This document shows positions 1 through 10,681 of a stretch of DNA of 64,000 nt, piece by piece. Within the stretch, counting starts at the first letter, position 1; the number at the start of each line of letters is the position of its first letter. The translations under genes and the position numbers were made by a program. The stretch is from Armigeres subalbatus (lineage: Eukaryota; Arthropoda; Insecta; Diptera; Culicidae), in NCBI RefSeq assembly GCF_024139115.2, contig NC_085140.1:229430352-229494351 (forward strand). Direction: 5' to 3'. The notes below the pieces were generated by a model. The model was not told the origin of the DNA, searched no databases, and was given only the letters and a program-made list of their open reading frames with translations.

Positions 1-2028
1 GGCATAAAATTTGGGAAAGTAACTTGTAGGCGGCGTTGAGCAATGTGATTGTGCGGTAGTTGCTATAATCCAGCTTATCGCCCTTTTGTAGATGGGACAC
101 ACGACACCTTCCATCCACTCCTGCGGCAGAACCTCATCCTCCCAAACCTTGGTAATTACCCAGTGCAGCGCTCTAGCCAGTGCCTCACCACCGTGTTTAA
201 ACAGCTCTCCTGGTAGTTGGTCAATCTCCTCCTGGATCTCCTCCTGGATTTCCTGGAGATTCGGAGCCGGAAGTCGCATGTCCTGCGCGCGTGCTCCTAG
301 GTTCATTACCATACCGCCACCGTTGTCTGCCATATCGCCATTCAGGTGCTCTTCGTAGTGCTGCCGCCACCTTTGGATCACCTCACGCTCGTTTGTAAGA
401 AGGTTCCCGTTTATGTCCTTACACATATCGGGTTGTGGCACGTGGCCCTTACGTGAACGGTTCAACTTCTCATAGATCTTTCGAACGTTATAAGCGCGTT
501 ACAGTTCTTCTGTCTCTTCACGGTCTCGATCTTCCTGGCGCTTTTTCCTCCGGAAAATTGAGTTTTGTCTATTCCGCGCCCGTTTGTATCGTGCCTCGTT
601 CGCCCTCGTGCGGTGTTGCAGCAATCTCGCCCATGCTGCATTCTTCTCCTCAACTAACTGCTTATATTCGCCGTCATACCAGTCGTTCCTCTGATCCGGA
701 GCCACCGTGCCTAGTGCAGCGGTTGCGGTGCTTCCAATGGCGGATCGAATATCTCTCCAGCCATCTTCAAGAGATGCTGCGCCTAGCTGCTCTTCCGTTG
801 GAAGTACCACTTCCAGCTGCTGCGCGTAGTCTTGGGCTAGTCTACCGTCTTGTAGCCGCCCAATGTTTAGCGGCGGCGGACGACTCCGACGCGTGTTGAT
901 CACCGTCGAAAGTTTAGAGCGCAGACATACTGCAACGAGGTAGTGGTCGGATTCACTATTCGCACTGCGGTAAGTGCGTACGTTTGTGATGTCGGAGAAG
1001 AATTTACCGTCGATTAGAACGTGGTCGATTTTATTTCCGTTACTTGATTAAGTGATTTCCATGTGGCCTTGTGGATATTTTTGCGGGAGAAGAAAGTGCT
1101 TCGGACTACCATTCCGCGTGAGGCTGCAAAGTTTATGCATCGTTGGCCGTTGTCGTTCGATACGGTATGCAGACTATCCGGTCCGATGACCGATCTATAC
1201 ATTTCCTCCCTTCCTACCTGAGCGGTCATGTCACCGACGACGATTTTGACGTCCCGCAGTGGGCATCCATCGTATGTCTGCTCCAGCTGCGCATAGAACG
1301 CTTCTTTCTCGTCGTCGGATCTCCCTTCGTGGGGGCAGTGCACGTTGATGATGCTATAGTTGAAGAAACGGCCTTTTATCCTCAGCTTGCACATCCTTGC
1401 GTTGATTGGCTGCCACCCAATCACGCGTTGGCGCATCTTTCCCAGCACTATGAAGCCGGTTCCCAGCTCGTTGGTGGTGCCACAGCTTTGGTAGAAGGTA
1501 GCCGCTCGATGCCCGCTTTTCTACACTTTCTGTCCTGTCCAGCAGATTTCCTGCAGCGCTACGACATCGAAGTTGCGGGGATGTAATTCATCGTAGATAA
1601 TCCTGTCGCAACATGCGAAGCCTAGCGACTTGCAGTTCCATGTTCCAAGCTTCCAATCGTGATCCTTTATTCGTCGCCTAGGTCGTTGCCGATTGTATCG
1701 AGTCGTATTATCTTCTATGTCGTTCGTAATAGTTGTTTTTAAAGGCGGCTTATTGGGCCTGCGCAAACCTCCTGTCTCGTCGGAGGGCCGTCGTGTCAGG
1801 GCTGTTTGGCGTCCCACCTAACACCAGGACTTGGGCTTGTGCGCTTTGAGCGGCACACGGTCGCTTTGGCGGAGCCTACTTGCAGATTCATGCAGCTTTT
1901 TATAGAGGTTTAACAGGGAGCACTGTCAAACCCCACCACATCCTAGGCAGGCGCCACAACTCGCAGATGGCCTGGGGAGGGATCGTCAAGCCCTTGGACA
2001 TAGTCCCTGCTGCCCCCAGCAACTAAAA
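1..2028 (-). mobile_element. RTE-like non-LTR retrotransposon, 5' part (endonuclease and start of RT)
   Basis: Minus-strand LINE that runs off the left edge of the window. Broken reading frames encode an APE-type endonuclease. The TWNCKSL start lies near 1650, and 1014-1448 holds the INVHCPHEG and VVGDM blocks and the NDNGQRCINFA region. The linker that usually precedes RT is at 499-903, and the start of RT follows near 1-330. The protein style matches the RTE/BovB-like endonuclease-RT family (JAM1-type in Aedes); the clade call is from recognition, not from a tree. The 5' end is put near 2028 because the copy ending near 42445 shares this leader. Several frameshifts and stops make it a dead copy. 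It lies head to head with the plus-strand copy at 2786. Confidence 0.8.
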
Positions 2029-2785
2029 CTTGCTACTTGCGACTAAAATGAGCGGTACAATATGATAATGGTTAAACTCAAGGTTAAACTACACCACTGT
2101 TCACAAACGAAATTTTTGTGTGATTGTTTATTTACGTTTGCTGTATATAACATGCAGAGTAGGCGTGATGCAGCATGTATTTATTACCCCACTGCTTGGA
2201 GCTAGTGAAGTTTTGTCTCGATCAACCATGACATGAGCGGAAGGATCGAACTGAGCCGCGCTGGCGGGAGGATGCAAAATTTTCTACTCTCGTCAATTTT
2301 AATTCTTATCAATTTTGTGTTTGCAATTTTTTCCTGAATTGATATTGGAATTCCGGTCGGGATTCCGCCTCATCAAACAAAACCCGACCGGAAATCTTTT
2401 TAGTGTGCATGGCTAAACCACACCGAATTTGTTGTTGAGTGTTACCCGTGTCTGTGCAGGAGAGAGCTGGAACAGTCAGTTATGGATAGGCGATCAAGTT
2501 CAGATGAGGCACGCATTAGTTGGGACCTGAATCAGGCACTAGAAGAGAAGATTGGAAGATTATCCACCGATTAATTGGCCAAATGTATCAATTGTTTTCC
2601 GGTGAGCGCTTCCCGACTTATCTCTATTGTGATTCTTTTAATGTTATTAGCCATGTACTTTGAGCGTCATCTAAACCAACAGGAGGCTTGATACATTAAA
2701 GCTGTTGGTTTCAGGGAAAAACAGTTGCGTTGATGTGAATTTTGATAAGGTTTGCTAGCCATTTCATTACTAAGTAATGTCACAT
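2029..2785. other. AT-rich spacer between head-to-head LINE copies
   Basis: No gene seen. It contains one clean 11-bp stem, ttccggtcggg at 2351-2361 pairing with cccgaccggaa at 2383-2393. Nothing else is identifiable. Confidence 0.4.
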
Positions 2786-4612
2786 CACGAACGTCCGCAC
2801 TTACCGCAGTGCGAATATTGAATCCGACCACTACCTCGTTGCGACCACGCGTCGAAGTCGAACGACGCGGCTTAACAAACCGTTCACGTTAGGGCCACGT
2901 GCCACAGCCTGATATGTGTAAGAACATAAACGGGAACCTTCTAACGAACGAGCGTGAGGTGATCCAAAGGTGGCGGCAGCACTACAAAGAACCCCTGAAT
3001 GGCGATGTGGCAGACGAAGATGGCGGTATGGGGATGGACCTGGGAGAACGAGCGCAGGACATAATTTTACCGGCTCCGGATCTCCAGGAAATCCAGGAGG
3101 AGATTGAACGGCTGTAGAACAACAAAGCCTCTGGGGTTGACCAACTACCAGGAGAGCTGTTTAAACACGGTAATGAGGCACTGGCTAGAGCGCTGCACTG
3201 GGTCGTTACCAAGATTTGGGGGGAGGGAGTTTTGCCGCAGGAGTGGATGAAAGGTGTCGTGTGCCCCATCTACAAAAAGGGCGAAAAGCTGGATTGTAGC
3301 AACTACCGAGCAATCCATTGCTGAACGCCGCCTACAAGGTAGTCTCCCAAATTTTATGCCGTCGACTAGCACCAATTGCAAGGGAGTTCGTGTGGCAGTA
3401 CCAGGCGGGTTTTATGGGCGAACGCTCTACCACGGACCAAGTATTCGCCATTCGCCAAGCAGAAATGCCGCGAATACAACGTGCCCACACATCATCTATT
3501 CATCGGCGTATATGATACAATCGATCCGGACCAGCTATGGCAGCTAATGTACGAACACGGTTTTCCGGATAAATTGACACGGTTGATCAAAGCGACGATG
3601 GATCGGGTGATGTGCGTAGTTCGAGTTTCAGGGGCATTCTCGAGTCCCTTCGAAACCCGCAGAGGGTTACGGCAAGGTGATGGTCTTTCGTGTCTGCTAT
3701 TCAACATCGCTTTGGAAGGGGTAATACGAAGAGCAGGGATTAACACGAAATTTGAAATTTTCAATAAGTCTGTCCAGCTATTTGGCTTCGCTGACGACAT
3801 AGATATTACGGCACGTAACTTTGAGGAAATGGAGGAAGCCTACATCAGACTGAAGAAGAAAGACAAGCGGATCGGATTAGTCATCAACATGTCGAAGACG
3901 AAGTACATGATAGGAAGAGGTTAAAGAGAATACAATGTGATCCACCCACCGCGAGTTTGCATCGGTGGTGACGAAATCGAGGTGGTAGAAGAATTGGTGT
4001 ACTTGGGCTCACTGGTGACTGCCGAAAATGATACCAGCAGAGAAATTCGGAGACGCATAGTGGCTGGAAATCGTATGTACTTTGGACTCCGCAAGACGCT
4101 CCGATCGAATAGAGTTCGCCGCCGTACCAAACTGAAAATCTACAAAACGCTCATTAGATCGGTAGTCCTCTACGAACACGAGACCTGGACGATACTCGTG
4201 GAGGACCAACGCGCACTGGGAGTTTTCGAAAGGAAAGTGCTGCGTACCATCTATGGTGGGGTGCAGATGGCGGACGGTACGTGGAGGATGCGAATGAACC
4301 ACGAGTTGCATGAGCTGCTGGGAGAACCATCCATCGTTCACACCGCGAAAATCGGACGACTGCGGTGTGCCGGGCACGTAGCCAGAATGTCGGACAGTAA
4401 CTCGGTGAAAATGGTTCTCGACAACGATCCGACGGGCACAAGAAGGCGAGGTGCGCAGCGGCAAGGTGGATCGATCAGGTGGAAGATGACTTGCGGACCC
4501 TCCGTAAACTGCGTGGTTGGCGACGTGTACCCATGGACCGAGCCGAATTGAGAAGACTCTTATACCGCACAGGCCACTTCGGCCATAGTCTGAATAAATA
4601 AAAATGAATAAA
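2786..4612 (+). mobile_element. RTE-like LINE, 5'-truncated copy with RT and C-terminal domain
   Basis: Same family as the copy at 1-2028 but on the opposite strand, so the two point away from each other. It starts inside the endonuclease/RT linker near 2786. RT blocks follow in broken frames: YKKGEKLDCSNYR near 3290, the [17 protein letters not shown] region near 3400, [19 protein letters not shown] near 3670, and FADDID near 3790, which carries the catalytic DD. The C-terminal block at 3937-4551 has YLGSLVTAENDTSREIRRR and [13 protein letters not shown] motifs (here RCAGHVARM). The end is marked by a short aataaataaaaatgaataaataa tail rather than poly(A). Multiple frameshifts and an in-frame stop near 3115 show it is inactive. 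A target duplication could not be recognised. Confidence 0.82.
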
Positions 4613-4893
4613 TAATATTATGTTTCACTATATCCTTCCGCATGTTTGTCAACTCGTCATTGTAACGTCCGCTTCCGTATAAGGTTCGTGTGTTCCCTGA
4701 ACCAGTGTATAGCCGACCCTGAGAACCCCAAAATAGCAAAGAGAGCTAGTTAGGAGGACGTAAGAACGTCCACTCCGCCGGCGTACGGACGCCGTCATGG
4801 AAAATAGTTACAATTTCTTAGTTTTTAATTCCCCTTGACCTGATATGAAGTTGTAACCGAATAGGCAGTTGTATAAATAAACATAAAACTTAT

Positions 4894-5122
4894 GGCTCTT
4901 CTTCTTCAATGGCTCTACAATCCAACTGGAACTTGGTCTGCTTTTAACATTTCCTCAGTTATGAATTGAAAGCTTTTCTATGCACGCCATTGCATGGATA
5001 TTAATTTTGTATGTCATGTACAATGGCTATACTATGCCCAATGAGCCGAAGGCTGGACCGAGAATCGAACTCGCCATCTCCAGATTGGCAATCGTACGCC
5101 TGGGCTTGCAAGGCTACTCAAC
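4894..5122 (-). mobile_element. Feilai-type SINE
   Basis: Read on the minus strand this has a tRNA-like head with an RNA polymerase III B-box-like gagttcgattctcggt near 5060-5080. A body follows that ends in the typical Feilai tail: a paired 'agaccaagttccagttgga' segment and 'tagagccattgaagaagaag'. Feilai is a tRNA-derived SINE described from Aedes. The head is diverged, and this is not a functional tRNA gene. Two further fragments of the same family lie at 44304-44365 and 60996-61115. Confidence 0.75.
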
Positions 5123-5334
5123 TTTGAAAGTAAATATTGTAATAGTAACGCTGAATTAAGGATTAAGGAATTCAATTCCAAAACAGCCAAAATTTCTTAA
5201 AACGGTTTTAAATTTCCAAATTCATTGCACACAGGCGGTTCAAATGGGCAATACCATTACTCCTCAACGATCAGTATTTTGACAAAGATCCTGCCTTAGT
5301 GTCTTGCTATTCTGTCTCTTCATGAACAGCAAGA

Positions 5335-6215
5335 ACTGCGGTGTAATTATCAACTCTACTCTGATGATCTGCAGATATACACATCAGGTGCTAAAGATAA
5401 AAGGTATAGGTTAGCTCATCATGGACATCAAAAACGACTTGGGCCAAATAGAACTATGGACCAGACGAAACTCTATTTTAACTAATCCTAAAAAACGCAG
5501 GCTTTTATATTCTGCAGGCAAGGTACAATAACGCCGCCCGCCTATAATAGCATGTAGGTAAACCTTAAATGGAGTAAACAAGTGAATGCCATAACAGTAA
5601 AGGTCTTTGGTGGTACGCTGCGAATATTTCGAAGATTCGTCCCTGTTTTGTCGCCTCAAATCCGTATGAAACGGGTACGGTCCGTAATCGTATCACTTTC
5701 ACCTATTGTGACGTCATCTACTGCACCTGGTTGTCAACTGCTCTCCGTGGGCAACTTCAGCGCTGTTTCCAGGCATCGGTTCGCTTTGTATACAGTCTAG
5801 GACGCAGGGAATCACATGCTACAGTTCGGAACACAATACTAGGACAGATCTCGACACCCATTTTGAGGACAGCATCAGCTGCTTCATACGTCAGAAATAT
5901 ATAGGAACATTACCCATCTATTTAAAACAGGACATTCGATATTCCTCGTCATGCCACATCTAGTAAGAAAAGTGTTCTTATCGCACTCGTATGGAATCAA
6001 CTTCCTTTAGCTACTAGACAATTACCGTTGATTGGCAAATTCAACGCTGCAATTAACAAAAAAATAGACATATCAAATACCTATAATAACTAGAAAACAG
6101 AAAATCATTTGTTTCTCTGTTTCTTATTACTAGATATAAGTATTATTGCTTCCTTGACCTGAAAAACGGTCAGACTACGTAAAATTGAATAAAGACAATT
6201 ACAATTTTGGAACAT
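5335..6215 (+). mobile_element. Degenerate CR1/Jockey-type LINE, 3' third
   Basis: Frame-broken remnant of an RT C-terminus. Near 5345-5375 the bases encode QLYSDDLQIYTSG, a YADD-type catalytic box with Ala replaced by Ser. Further on, 5600-5800 encodes a GTLRIFRRF...LSPQIRMKRVRSVI segment. Near 5988-6070 it reads VWNQLPLATRQLPLIGKFNAAI, a common LINE ORF2 ending. A gaataaagacaattac tail follows. Clade is uncertain (CR1, L2 or Jockey). Too many frameshifts for function. Confidence 0.6.
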
Positions 6216-6224
6216 TTAATTTTT

Positions 6225-6505
6225 TGGGTACCGTGGAGTGGTAAGATGCACGGCTATAGAGCAAGACCATGCTGAGGATGGCTGGGTTCGATTGCCGGTG
6301 CCGGTGTAGGCAATTTTCGGTTTGGAAATTGTCCCGACTTCCCTGGGCATAAAAGTATCATCGTGTTAGCCTCATGATATACGAATGCAAAAATGGTAAC
6401 TTGGCTTAGAAACCTCGCGATTAATAATAGTGGAAGTGCTGAATGAACACTAAGCAGCGAGGCGGCAATGTCCTCGTGGGGAATGTAATGCCAATAAGAA
6501 GAAGC
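6225..6505 (+). mobile_element. tRNA-derived SINE, family 2, plus copy
   Basis: A-box-like gtggagtggtaagatgc near 6233 and B-box-like gggttcgattgcc near 6284 form a pol III promoter head. A ~200-bp body containing 'cttccctgggcataaaagta' follows, then a gaagaag 3' end. An inverted copy lies at 6687-6973. Different family from Feilai. Confidence 0.7.
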
Positions 6506-6686
6506 GTGAATACTCTGTCGGTTTTTCACGGGTGTCAATCACATAGGGGTTAAATTGTAATTGTTTGTTTATTTTAAACGATAACTAGTTAGTTTATTCA
6601 TATTTTAGAATTATTTACGTTTGGACAGAGTGTAAAATGTTAACTAGATAAAAATAAATTATGTTTGTTTCCTTCTGCAGCACGCA

Positions 6687-6973
6687 ACTTCTTCTTCGTT
6701 AGCATTACATCCCCCACTGGGACATTGCCGCCTAGCTGCTTAGTGTTCATAAGGCACTTCCACAGTTATTAACCGCGAGGTTTCTAAGCCAAGTTACCAT
6801 TTATGCATTCGTATATCATGAGGCTAGCACGATCATACTTTTATGCCCAGGGAAGTCGAGACAATTTCCAAGCCGAAAATTATCTAGACCGGCACCGGGA
6901 ATCGAACCCAGCCACCCTCAGCATGGTCTTGCTTTGTAGCCGCGCATCTTACCGCACGGCTAAGGAGGGTCCC
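6687..6973 (-). mobile_element. tRNA-derived SINE, family 2, minus copy
   Basis: Reverse-oriented copy of the SINE at 6225-6505, separated by about 180 bp. The B-box appears on this strand as gaatcgaaccc near 6900. The cttcttcttcg end at 6687 corresponds to the 3' gaagaag tail. The pair could fold into a long hairpin if transcribed together. Confidence 0.7.
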
Positions 6974-6979
6974 AGCACG

Positions 6980-7417
6980 CAATTCTATCTAATTTTGTTA
7001 AATTTATATCGCTCTTTTTTTCTCCTCGTTTCAACCTTTTCAACTAATCTTTATCTTTAGTTTTATTCGGATTACAAAAATCTGGCCCATAGTGCGATGA
7101 AACCATTCATTCGTAAATATTTTGCGTATGTTTTCGAGACACGAAGATTTGAAGTAGTGTCAAGGACAAAAGGTACAGAAATTCTCAATGCCACATGTGA
7201 ACCATTAATACAGGGGGATTAAAGGTTCTCCTCATTGAACAATCCACACAATAATGGTACACTTTCTACTAAATTTCTCTCTTGGGCAGGCTTCGATGAA
7301 AGTTCGATGCAGGAAAAGTCTTTTCCGGACCATAAAAACACACGAGAGGAAAAACACACAAAATAGTGTCCACAATTCGGACAATAGTTGATTATGAAGA
7401 TGAAACGCAGCACTTAC
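6980..7417. other. Start of STRAP intron 1, nothing recognised
   Basis: AT-rich sequence just downstream (minus strand) of the STRAP exon 1 donor. No later STRAP exon is present anywhere in 1-7417, so intron 1 is longer than 7.4 kb and contains the LINE and SINE copies described above. Confidence 0.4.
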
Positions 7418-7532
7418 CTTTGCAGGCCGAGATCAGAAAATATCCGCAGTCGGTCAAATCGCTGAAATCCAAATGCACCACCGGTCGGGTATGGCCGGAA
7501 CAGGTTAGCGGAATCTGCTTCAAGTTGGCCAT
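7418..7532 (-). CDS. STRAP: STRAP / wing morphogenesis defect homologue, first coding exon (WD40 protein)
   Basis: The minus strand encodes 38 codons from ATG at 7532-7530. They begin MANLKQIPLTCSGHTRPVV, continue HLDFSDLTDCGYFLISACK, and are followed by a GTAAGTG donor at 7417. This matches the start of STRAP (serine/threonine kinase receptor-associated protein; Drosophila wmd). STRAP is a cytoplasmic seven-bladed WD40 protein of the SMN-Gemin complex that also modulates TGF-beta signalling (family knowledge). The segment is the first half of WD repeat 1. The donor is phase 1 after the Lys, and the family continues with Asp, which fits a G|AT junction. The start has A at -3. A longer ORF in another frame overlaps it and is a shadow. 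The remaining exons are outside the window to the left. It is easy to miss because it is only 115 bp. Confidence 0.85.
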
Positions 7533-8200
7533 CTTCGACACCGTCAATCAATGAAACCTGAGTGATTGCTTCCGAACGGTTATCGATCACACAGCAAAAA
7601 TTACGCACAATAATTTCACTACTGCTGGGAGCGAAGATTTTTCACTTTTTAGGAGCACTCTTGCAAGCAATATTAAACGTCGGCAAAATGGGCAAGCGGA
7701 AAATTCCTTCCACTTAACTTTAGCACTTGACAAAATTTTGGAATTTGGTAGATTAGAAAATAAAAACTAATTTTCCTCACTGCTTCCAAGAGGACATTAA
7801 AAACAATGTGTGAACAGAATGAAAAACTAAAAGCTAACTAACACCGACTTAGCTGAGCTGAAACTTTGGCTCTCTTTGTGCCTCGCACCAGCAGAAAGAA
7901 GCACTTCTTGACAGTCGGGAAGCAAAAGTGGTGTGTGGAAGGAAACGAATTTTTGTTGTCCGTCGCGACTCGCGAGTCGAATCAAACTGTCACACTGCGC
8001 TTTCGAGCTTCTTCGGCTGTCGAGTCGACTGTTTGTTTTCAGAGTTGTGTATGTGTTGACACCCAATGTGTCTTTACTACAGGTGTGGGCCAAACCCTAA
8101 AGTAGTATTTGTACGAACTTGCGCTCTTTTGAGAGAGAAACTCTCAGCTGGATTGCCAAAGTGGCCGATGGCGACCGAATGTGACGTCACGTTTGGCATT
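7533..8200 (-). promoter_or_regulatory. Presumed STRAP 5' region with a CRE-like palindrome
   Basis: Upstream of the STRAP start codon, with no recognisable competing gene. A full cAMP-response-element palindrome, gtgacgtcac, lies at 8181-8190, about 650 bp upstream of the ATG. No TATA box or initiator could be assigned, so promoter function is inferred from position only. Confidence 0.35.
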
Positions 8201-8288
8201 GAGATTTTACGTCCGAATGCGTGAGTGGCGATAAAAGGAAAGAAACACTCCTATAGACTAACGCAAAATGAACTCCCCCAAGAAATTA

Positions 8289-8360
8289 TGACGTTTGAGC
8301 GGGTCGCATAATGAACGCAAAATGAACTTTTGTTCGAGAAGACGACCCGCTCAAATGTCA
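8289..8360. repeat. Inverted repeat, 18-bp arms
   Basis: tgacgtttgagcgggtcg (8289-8306) pairs with cgacccgctcaaatgtca (8343-8360) with one mismatch, around a 36-bp loop. 'acgcaaaatgaact' occurs just before the left arm and again in the loop. It may be a small MITE or a cis-regulatory hairpin. Confidence 0.6.
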
Positions 8361-9011
8361 AAATCCATCGGGTGAGTGAATTTGATGAACTCCTGCACAG
8401 GTCTATTAGGCTATCCATGAGGACATTCAGCGATGGGACTGACAATCGAAATCAAAACAAAGTGTGTATGCAGTTGGATGCAACTCACTTCTGGTGTAAA
8501 TCGCGCTTAACAATTTCCTTTGGATTGTTCTGTCAGTCCGGTCAGAATCTGTCAAAAAATCAAGGTAAACAAAAATCGTCAGCTGATCGCAGCTGTCTTA
8601 TGGATTGCCTTATTGAGTTCTCCAAGCGCAGTTTTTTCGCACACTAACGTCACTGTATAGAATATATAAAGTCAAAGTGGGTGGTAATCTTGTTGCGGCA
8701 AAAATATCACGAATACTTTTGGAGGAAGACAGCACACATTGACAGGAATACAGCGAAGTCACGCACACCTTCATTCATTTGGAGAAGTCAATAGCACACT
8801 CAGCAAAGCGTTAAAATGAGTATATTTCCATATGTACACGGTTAGAAAAAAATACCTAGTATTCATTATTTGGGTTCAGTGTGAGAACCCAAAATTAAGT
8901 AATTTCTTCTAGAAAATAGGTAAAATTCACTTATTATTAAGTAAAATTTACTTAATTTTAAATAGAAACTAACCAAAAGTTAGGTTAATTTCACTCAACT
9001 TTTGTGAACAT

Positions 9012-10213
9012 GAGATAGACGGATCCAAGTAAAAATAAGAAGAAGACACACGACGGTGTTAACTTTGACAGATCCTACAGCACAGCATAGGCACGCAGCT
9101 GAATTTGGTATGATTAAATCTAAAAAGTTTATTGTTGAATTCAATAATAGGCCTATTATTGCATCAAAAACATTTTGTTGTAGAATCAACAATGTTACAT
9201 TGTTGAAACTACAATAATATTTTTATTCCAACAATATTTGATTTTGCTTCGAACTTGCCTAACTACGAAACAGTGTGTAATTTTTTAGGTGTACTTTTTC
9301 CAGTAATCCTGAAAAAATGTTTTCCTCGCGAAAAAGTTTTAAAAGAAAGTGTGCTGTACAGGAGGATATTGAAAATGATACGGAACCGAAGGTAAACTCA
9401 TAGACGATATTAATTTCTGAAATTTTTGATATTTGCACTATTCTTTTTAATAAATACAGGAATTATGTGATTGGCTGCCAACAATGAAGATTCTGCTTCG
9501 AACAAGTAGATTGCCGCGTTCGTGTATTTATTATGAAGGACCGGACCAATTAGATCATATGAACATTGAACAGTGGTGATAATTTATAATTTACAACATT
9601 AATATGATAATAAATTGGCTTCAAAATAATAATAGTCAGATACAATCGAATACACTATTATTGCTTCAACAATATTTTATTGTTGAATCAATCATCTATA
9701 TCACATTGAATCAAAAATACAGTGACAATTAATTTAACAATAATATTGTTGAATCTACTCTCAACGACACTATTGCTTCGATTGTAGAAACAACAATATT
9801 CTCGATTGACTCAAAAGATAAATATTATTAGCCCTGAGTTAACAATATTTATTGTTGAATTCAAACCGGAATATTGTTGTTTCGACAATATATTTTTCTG
9901 CGTGAAGATAATTTTTAAATACTTATTATAAATTCTAGACAAATTGTAATTAAAATCTGATTGATGTGCGATACGGAAAAAGTTTTGAATTACATATTCG
10001 GAAGCTTATCTCAATTTTTTTTTAATATTTTCCAAAAATGTACTATCATACAGTTCGGAACTTTTCCCGTATCATACTTCAATCAGATTTTAATTACATT
10101 TTGTCTAGAATTTATTATAAGGATTTCAAAATGATCTTCCTATGCTGTGCTGTAGGATCTGTCAAAGTTAACACCGTCGTGTGTCTTCTTATTTTTACTT
10201 GGATTCATCTATT
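9012..10213. mobile_element. Foldback element with ~155-bp arms, left arm split by another insertion
   Basis: The left arm is in two pieces, 9012-9091 and 9905-9985. Together they are the near-perfect reverse complement of the right arm at 10059-10213. Landmarks: gtgttaactttgacagatcc at 9056-9075 against ggatctgtcaaagttaacac on the right, and the paired ctagacaa/ttgtctag blocks. The right arm is uninterrupted and shows the pre-insertion state. A diverged piece of the same terminus occurs at 58606-58660. Confidence 0.7.
9092..9904. mobile_element. Innermost AT-rich insertion with cacgcag/ctgcgtg ends
   Basis: Insertion of 813 bp into the left arm of the foldback. Termini are cacgcag (9092-9098) and ctgcgtg (9898-9904). 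The interior is built from many short variants of ttgttgaat and aacaatatt. The unbroken arm on the right proves the boundaries: catagg joins aagat there. No target duplication and no coding potential. Confidence 0.6.
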
Positions 10214-10356
10214 ACTCAACGTTGGGTTCCCCACACTTTAATGCCCTTGTTGAGTGGTTTTGCTCTTCATTTTATGACAACAAAGCGGGAACGGAAGGGA
10301 GATGCAAGAGAAAAAAAGTACCTAAAATTAGGTACTTTTTTCTAACCGTATATATT

Positions 10357-10424
10357 TTGACGTAGGACTTACGTCTTTCTTTACTGTACTGGGTGTCATT
10401 TAGATTTTTGGAAATCGAGAGCGT
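10357..10424 (+). repeat. Dispersed repeat, left piece, interrupted by the gypsy element
   Basis: This sequence (ttgacgtaggacttacgtct onward) is related to 60537-60600. It continues beyond the gypsy insertion at about 15240-15310, where 'gatggattttgaag' matches 'gatggattttcaat' near 60659. The family is unknown. Confidence 0.5.
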
Positions 10425-10643
10425 TGTCGTGTTTGCAGGTGTTCACCCGGAATAAAGAAATTTGAAACAAATCGTTTACCGCTAACTTTACAGGAGATTT
10501 ATTACTTTTAAAGATAAACCGCGAATTAATATCGGACGCGTTAACTTCGCGACACGCGGCTTTTTTATTTTACATTCAACTGACAGCTCGTATACACTAA
10601 GAAAAGTTGTGTGTTTAAAATTGATAGGATTGCATATATAATA
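10425..10643 (-). repeat. 3' LTR of the gypsy element
   Basis: Direct repeat of 15021-15239 with no difference found by eye. It contains no ORF. The plus-strand boundaries tgtcgtg...tataata are fixed by the target duplication. Confidence 0.9.
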
Positions 10644-10681
10644 TTTCTTCTCTCTTTACTAAAGTAATTCTAACGGTTGCA

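Larger units (their letters stand above)
8838..10349. mobile_element. Outer terminal-inverted-repeat element (about 1.5 kb) containing nested insertions
   Basis: Ends are acggttagaaaaaaatacct (8838-8857) and the reverse complement of acggttagaaaaaagtacct (10330-10349), 19 of 20 matching. No transposase ORF, so it is non-autonomous. The right end also forms a local palindrome around 10313-10342. No convincing target duplication seen. A second inverted-repeat element (9012-10213) sits inside. Confidence 0.65.

Noticed and set aside
435..899. 154-codon plus-strand frame
   Set aside because: Antisense shadow of the RTE LINE linker region encoded on the minus strand.
5040..5122. Possible tRNA gene
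   Set aside because: A- and B-box-like blocks belong to a SINE head. No cloverleaf could be formed and a Feilai body follows.
7414..7608. 64-codon minus-strand frame starting MRNFCCVID
   Set aside because: Overlaps STRAP exon 1 in another frame. The STRAP frame matches a known conserved protein start and its donor phase; this one matches nothing.
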